The notes under the pieces are model-generated. The model searched no databases, was not told the DNA's origin, and saw nothing but the letters and a program-made list of their open reading frames with translations. 64,000 bases of DNA, from positions 62,001 to 126,000 of the forward strand of contig NZ_JBQOUY010000004.1 in assembly GCF_052216985.1 (NCBI RefSeq), given 5' to 3'. Origin of the DNA: Acidaminococcus fermentans_A (GTDB taxonomy: Bacteria; Bacillota; Negativicutes; Acidaminococcales; Acidaminococcaceae). Position numbers and translations under genes: made by a program. Shown here one piece after another: positions 61,290 through 64,000 of this stretch (position 1 is its first letter; every line of letters starts with the position of its first letter).

Positions 61290-62303
61290 ATGATTATCGT
61301 AATGAAGAAAGGTGCACCCAAGGAAGCTTCTGAAAAACTGAGAAAGAGCCTGGAACAGAGAGGTTTCACCATCCATGACAGCATCGGGGAAAACCAGGAA
61401 GTCCTGGGCATCGTAGGGGATACCAGCATATTGGATCCGGAAGATTTCATGGTGAATGAATGGGTGGACAAGGCCATGCGGGTCCAGGAACCTTTTAAAC
61501 GGGCCAACCGGATGTTTCATCCGGATGATTCCATCATCGACGTCAGCGGGGTAAAAGTGGGCGGCAAAAAGCTGGTGGTTATCGCCGGTCCTTGTTCGGT
61601 GGAAGGCCAGCAGCAGATGGATACCATTGCCGCATCCGTGAAAAAGAGCGGAGCAGACATGCTCCGGGGCGGGGCGTTCAAACCTCGTACTTCTCCTTAC
61701 TCATTCCAGGGGCTGGGGGACAAGGGTCTGGATCTTATCCGGCAGGCAGGGGCTGCCAATCATCTGCCCATTGTGACGGAAATCATGTCCGCAGATAAAA
61801 TCGATGAATTTGTGGAAAAAGTAGATTTGATCCAGGTGGGAGCCAGGAACATGCAGAACTTTACCCTGCTCAAAGAACTGGGGAAACTGAAGAAGCCCAT
61901 CCTCCTGAAACGGGGAATGTCCGCTACCATCGAGGAATGGCTCATGAGCGCGGAATACATCATGTCGGAAGGCAATGAGAACGTGATTCTCTGCGAAAGG
62001 GGCATCCGGACCTTTGAAACCTATACCCGGAATACCCTGGATCTTTCTGCCGTACAGGCGGTGAAGCGGCTGAGCCATCTGCCAGTGATCGTGGATCCCA
62101 GCCATGCCACCGGAAAAGCCTGGATGGTGCCTACCATGTCCAAGGCGGCCATTGCAGCAGGAGCGGACGGCCTGATCATCGAAACGCACAACGATCCCCA
62201 GCATGCTTGGTGCGATGGGGCCCAGAGCCTGTCCCTGTCGGCTTTTGAGAAGCTGATACAGGACCTGCGGATCCTGGCACCGGCTGTGGGACGGGAACTG
62301 TAA
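61290..62303 (+). CDS. aroF: 3-deoxy-7-phosphoheptulonate (DAHP) synthase, type I-beta
   Basis: The 337-residue protein has an N-terminal ferredoxin-like regulatory domain (about 1-70, MIIVMKKGAPKEASEKLRKSLEQRG), as in the Thermotoga enzyme where it binds Tyr/Phe. The catalytic barrel shows VIAGPCSVEGQQQM, GGAFKPRTSPYSFQG, PILLKRGM and IVDPSHATGK. It makes DAHP from PEP and erythrose 4-phosphate, the first step of the shikimate pathway. It is probably controlled twice, by feedback through the N-domain and by the leader attenuator. Confidence 0.96.
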   Translation: MIIVMKKGAPKEASEKLRKSLEQRGFTIHDSIGENQEVLGIVGDTSILDPEDFMVNEWVDKAMRVQEPFKRANRMFHPDDSIIDVSGVKVGGKKLVVIAGPCSVEGQQQMDTIAASVKKSGADMLRGGAFKPRTSPYSFQGLGDKGLDLIRQAGAANHLPIVTEIMSADKIDEFVEKVDLIQVGARNMQNFTLLKELGKLKKPILLKRGMSATIEEWLMSAEYIMSEGNENVILCERGIRTFETYTRNTLDLSAVQAVKRLSHLPVIVDPSHATGKAWMVPTMSKAAIAAGADGLIIETHNDPQHAWCDGAQSLSLSAFEKLIQDLRILAPAVGREL

Positions 62304-62322
62304 AGACAGAAACGGGAAGGAA

Positions 62323-63201
62323 ATGGCAATGAAGAAATTGCAGAATACGGTAGTTGCGATTGTGGGGCTGGGTCTGATCGGCGGGTCTTACGCCAAGGCC
62401 CTGAAGAGCCAGAAGGTGAAGCGGATCATCGGGATGGATCGGAACCATATCGTCTCTCTCATGGCGAAGGATGAAGGCTATGTGACGGAACTGGCGGACG
62501 GGGAGCCGGAACGCCTCCGGGAAGCGGATGTGATCATCTGCTGCATGTACCCCAGTGCCTTTGTCCCTTTTGTTCGGGAACATGTCCAGTATTTCAAGCC
62601 GGATGTGCTCCTTACCGATGTGATGGGAATCAAAGGGAGCATCCCGGACCAGGTGGATGCCCTCCTGGGACCGGATATGGATTTCGTCCCCACCCATCCT
62701 ATGGCGGGACGGGAAGGCAAGGGTTACAGCCAGAGCACTTCCCAGATTTTCCAGGGGGCCAATTTTATTCTGATCCGCCGGGCGAACAACCTGCCGGACC
62801 ATGAAGCTTGGCTCCGGAATATGGCCTATGAGCTGGGCTGTGCCCGGGTGGTGGAACTGACCGTGGAAGAGCATGACAGCATCATTGCCTATACCAGCGA
62901 TCTGCCCCATGTGATGGCGGTTTCCTTGATCAACAGCGATTCCATGCAGGAAAATACCAAGTACTTTGTGGCCGGCTCCTTCCGGGATGCTACCCGGGTG
63001 GCAGATATCAATGCGGCCCTGTGGAGCGATCTTTTTCTCCTGAACAAAGGACCGGTGCTCCGGGAAATCAACAAATTGGAAATGCAGCTGGAGCACTGGA
63101 AAAGCGCCCTCCAGCAGGATGATCGGGAAGAACTGGAACAGATGATGGAGCAGGCCAAAAAGAAAAGAAGGGACATGTTCTATGGAAAAAATCTTCGTTG
63201 A
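62323..63201 (+). CDS. tyrA: Prephenate dehydrogenase
   Basis: The 292-residue protein has the NAD fold VAIVGLGLIGGSYAKALKSQ, FVPTHPMAGREGKGYSQS, which contributes the catalytic His, and the helical dimer domain SLINSD ... GSFRDATRVADINAALW. It oxidises prephenate toward tyrosine. A GGAAGGA site serves ATG 62323 or 62329. No ACT domain is present. It lies 19 bases after aroF and overlaps aroB by 20. Confidence 0.94.
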   Translation: MAMKKLQNTVVAIVGLGLIGGSYAKALKSQKVKRIIGMDRNHIVSLMAKDEGYVTELADGEPERLREADVIICCMYPSAFVPFVREHVQYFKPDVLLTDVMGIKGSIPDQVDALLGPDMDFVPTHPMAGREGKGYSQSTSQIFQGANFILIRRANNLPDHEAWLRNMAYELGCARVVELTVEEHDSIIAYTSDLPHVMAVSLINSDSMQENTKYFVAGSFRDATRVADINAALWSDLFLLNKGPVLREINKLEMQLEHWKSALQQDDREELEQMMEQAKKKRRDMFYGKNLR

Positions 63202-64000
63202 TCTGGGAGAAAAATCCTATACCATTGAAATCGCCGTCCATTCCTGGGCTGCCATGGGAAAAAAGGTCCGGGACCTGTCCAAGGCGGATAAGGTGGCCAT
63301 CCTTACAGACCGGACCGTTGACGGACTCTATGGAGACAGCCTGGAACAGCAGCTCCGGAAGCAAGGGTTTTCTGTACGCCGGCTGGTGATGGAAGCGGGG
63401 GAAGACCACAAGAACCTGGAAACCTTCGGCCGCATGGTCCGCTCCTGTGCCGATTTCGGCATGACTCGCAGCGACCTGGTGATCACTTTGGGCGGCGGTG
63501 TCCCAGGTGACTTGGGCGGTTTTGTGGCTGCCAGCTTCCTCCGGGGAGTGGACTTCATCCAGATTCCCACGACGCTCCTGGCCCAGATCGACAGCAGTGT
63601 AGGGGGCAAGGTGGCTGTGGACCTGCCAGAAGGGAAGAACCTGGTAGGTGCCTTCTATCAGCCCAAAGGGGTCCTGATGGATCCAGAACTCCTCCGAAGC
63701 CTGGACCGGCGGTATCTCCATGATGGCTTGGCAGAAGTGATCAAATGTGCCGCTTTCGGCGATTCGGACCTGTTTGCCCGGCTGGAGCAGTTCCAGGGGG
63801 ATGAAGATATCCTGGCCCATGCTGCCGAGATCAGCGCGGCCTGCTGCCGATTGAAGGTGAAGGTGGTGGAGGAAGACGAACGGGACGTGGGAGCCCGGAT
63901 GGTGCTGAACTTCGGCCATACCATCGGCCACGCCGTGGAACGGTACTACCATTATGAAAAATATACCCATGGGGAAGGGGTGGCCATCGGCATGGTGCGG
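63182..64000 (+). CDS. aroB: 3-dehydroquinate synthase (3' end outside window)
   Basis: The frame opens at ATG 63182 inside the end of tyrA (MEKIFVDLGEKSYTIEIAV) and runs to the window edge, giving 273 residues of an expected 350 or so. Landmarks are the NAD-binding VITLGGGVPGDLGGFVAASFLRGVDF, QIPTTLLAQIDSSVGGKVAVD, DGLAEVIKCA and the zinc His segment LNFGHTIGHAVE. It cyclises DAHP to 3-dehydroquinate. The operon aroF-tyrA-aroB probably continues with further shikimate genes. Confidence 0.95.
   Translation, partial: MEKIFVDLGEKSYTIEIAVHSWAAMGKKVRDLSKADKVAILTDRTVDGLYGDSLEQQLRKQGFSVRRLVMEAGEDHKNLETFGRMVRSCADFGMTRSDLVITLGGGVPGDLGGFVAASFLRGVDFIQIPTTLLAQIDSSVGGKVAVDLPEGKNLVGAFYQPKGVLMDPELLRSLDRRYLHDGLAEVIKCAAFGDSDLFARLEQFQGDEDILAHAAEISAACCRLKVKVVEEDERDVGARMVLNFGHTIGHAVERYYHYEKYTHGEGVAIGMVR

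Overview
The window looks like chromosomal DNA of a diderm Firmicute of the class Negativicutes, most likely Acidaminococcus. This is inferred from the gene set, not from a database match. The evidence is an outer-membrane trimeric autotransporter ending in an SLH domain (the Negativicutes way of tethering outer membrane to peptidoglycan), a TonB/ExbBD system beside Firmicute-style T-box regulation, and a citrate fermentation locus with two CitMHS carriers.

Layout. 1-8.9 kb: 3' part of a giant trimeric autotransporter. 9.1-12.5 kb: four-gene operon (exported DUF3298-like protein, secreted lipase, amidohydrolase, YhcH/YiaL protein). 12.7-23.1 kb: an apparently complete anaerobic haem acquisition and degradation island (binding-protein ABC importer, exporter-type ABC protein, ExbB, ExbD, TonB, outer-membrane haem receptor with FRAP/NPDL boxes, flavodoxin, HutW/ChuW-type radical SAM enzyme). 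23.5-24.05 kb: six tRNA genes (Asn, Glu, Val, Pro, Gly, Arg) behind a consensus promoter. 24.2-25.8 kb: ArsP-like permease, ArsR repressor and mini-thioredoxin. 25.8-30.4 kb: transposase remnant, 3H-domain regulator, DUF805 protein, MoxR ATPase/VWA pair. 30.5-36.0 kb: valine T-box, valS, folC, O-antigen-ligase-like protein.

36.1-44.9 kb: citrate locus. Two citM genes of identical protein sequence and citDEF read leftward; a LysR regulator and a fused citXG read rightward. All three leftward units share one promoter/operator module. 45.2-49.1 kb: AT-richer segment with a dicarboxylate/amino-acid symporter, an M29/NicX-like enzyme and a second LysR gene. 49.1-51.9 kb: MATE transporter and DUF401 permease. 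51.9-58.1 kb: leftward operon with two-subunit aconitase X, a TRAP transporter, a D-2-hydroxyacid dehydrogenase and a GntR regulator; its substrate is unknown. 58.6-60.9 kb: short ChrA, Mrp/NBP35 ATPase, unknown exported protein. 60.98-64 kb: aromatic amino acid operon aroF-tyrA-aroB (aroB cut by the window end) behind a previously unlisted Phe/Tyr-rich leader peptide and terminator.

The most rewarding signals are the aroF leader-peptide attenuator, the shared citrate-regulon module, the near-perfect citM duplication, the aconitase X/TRAP operon with a repeated 7-3-7 operator, and a family of intergenic elements built from seven-base units. No CRISPR array, rRNA, prophage or intact insertion sequence was seen.
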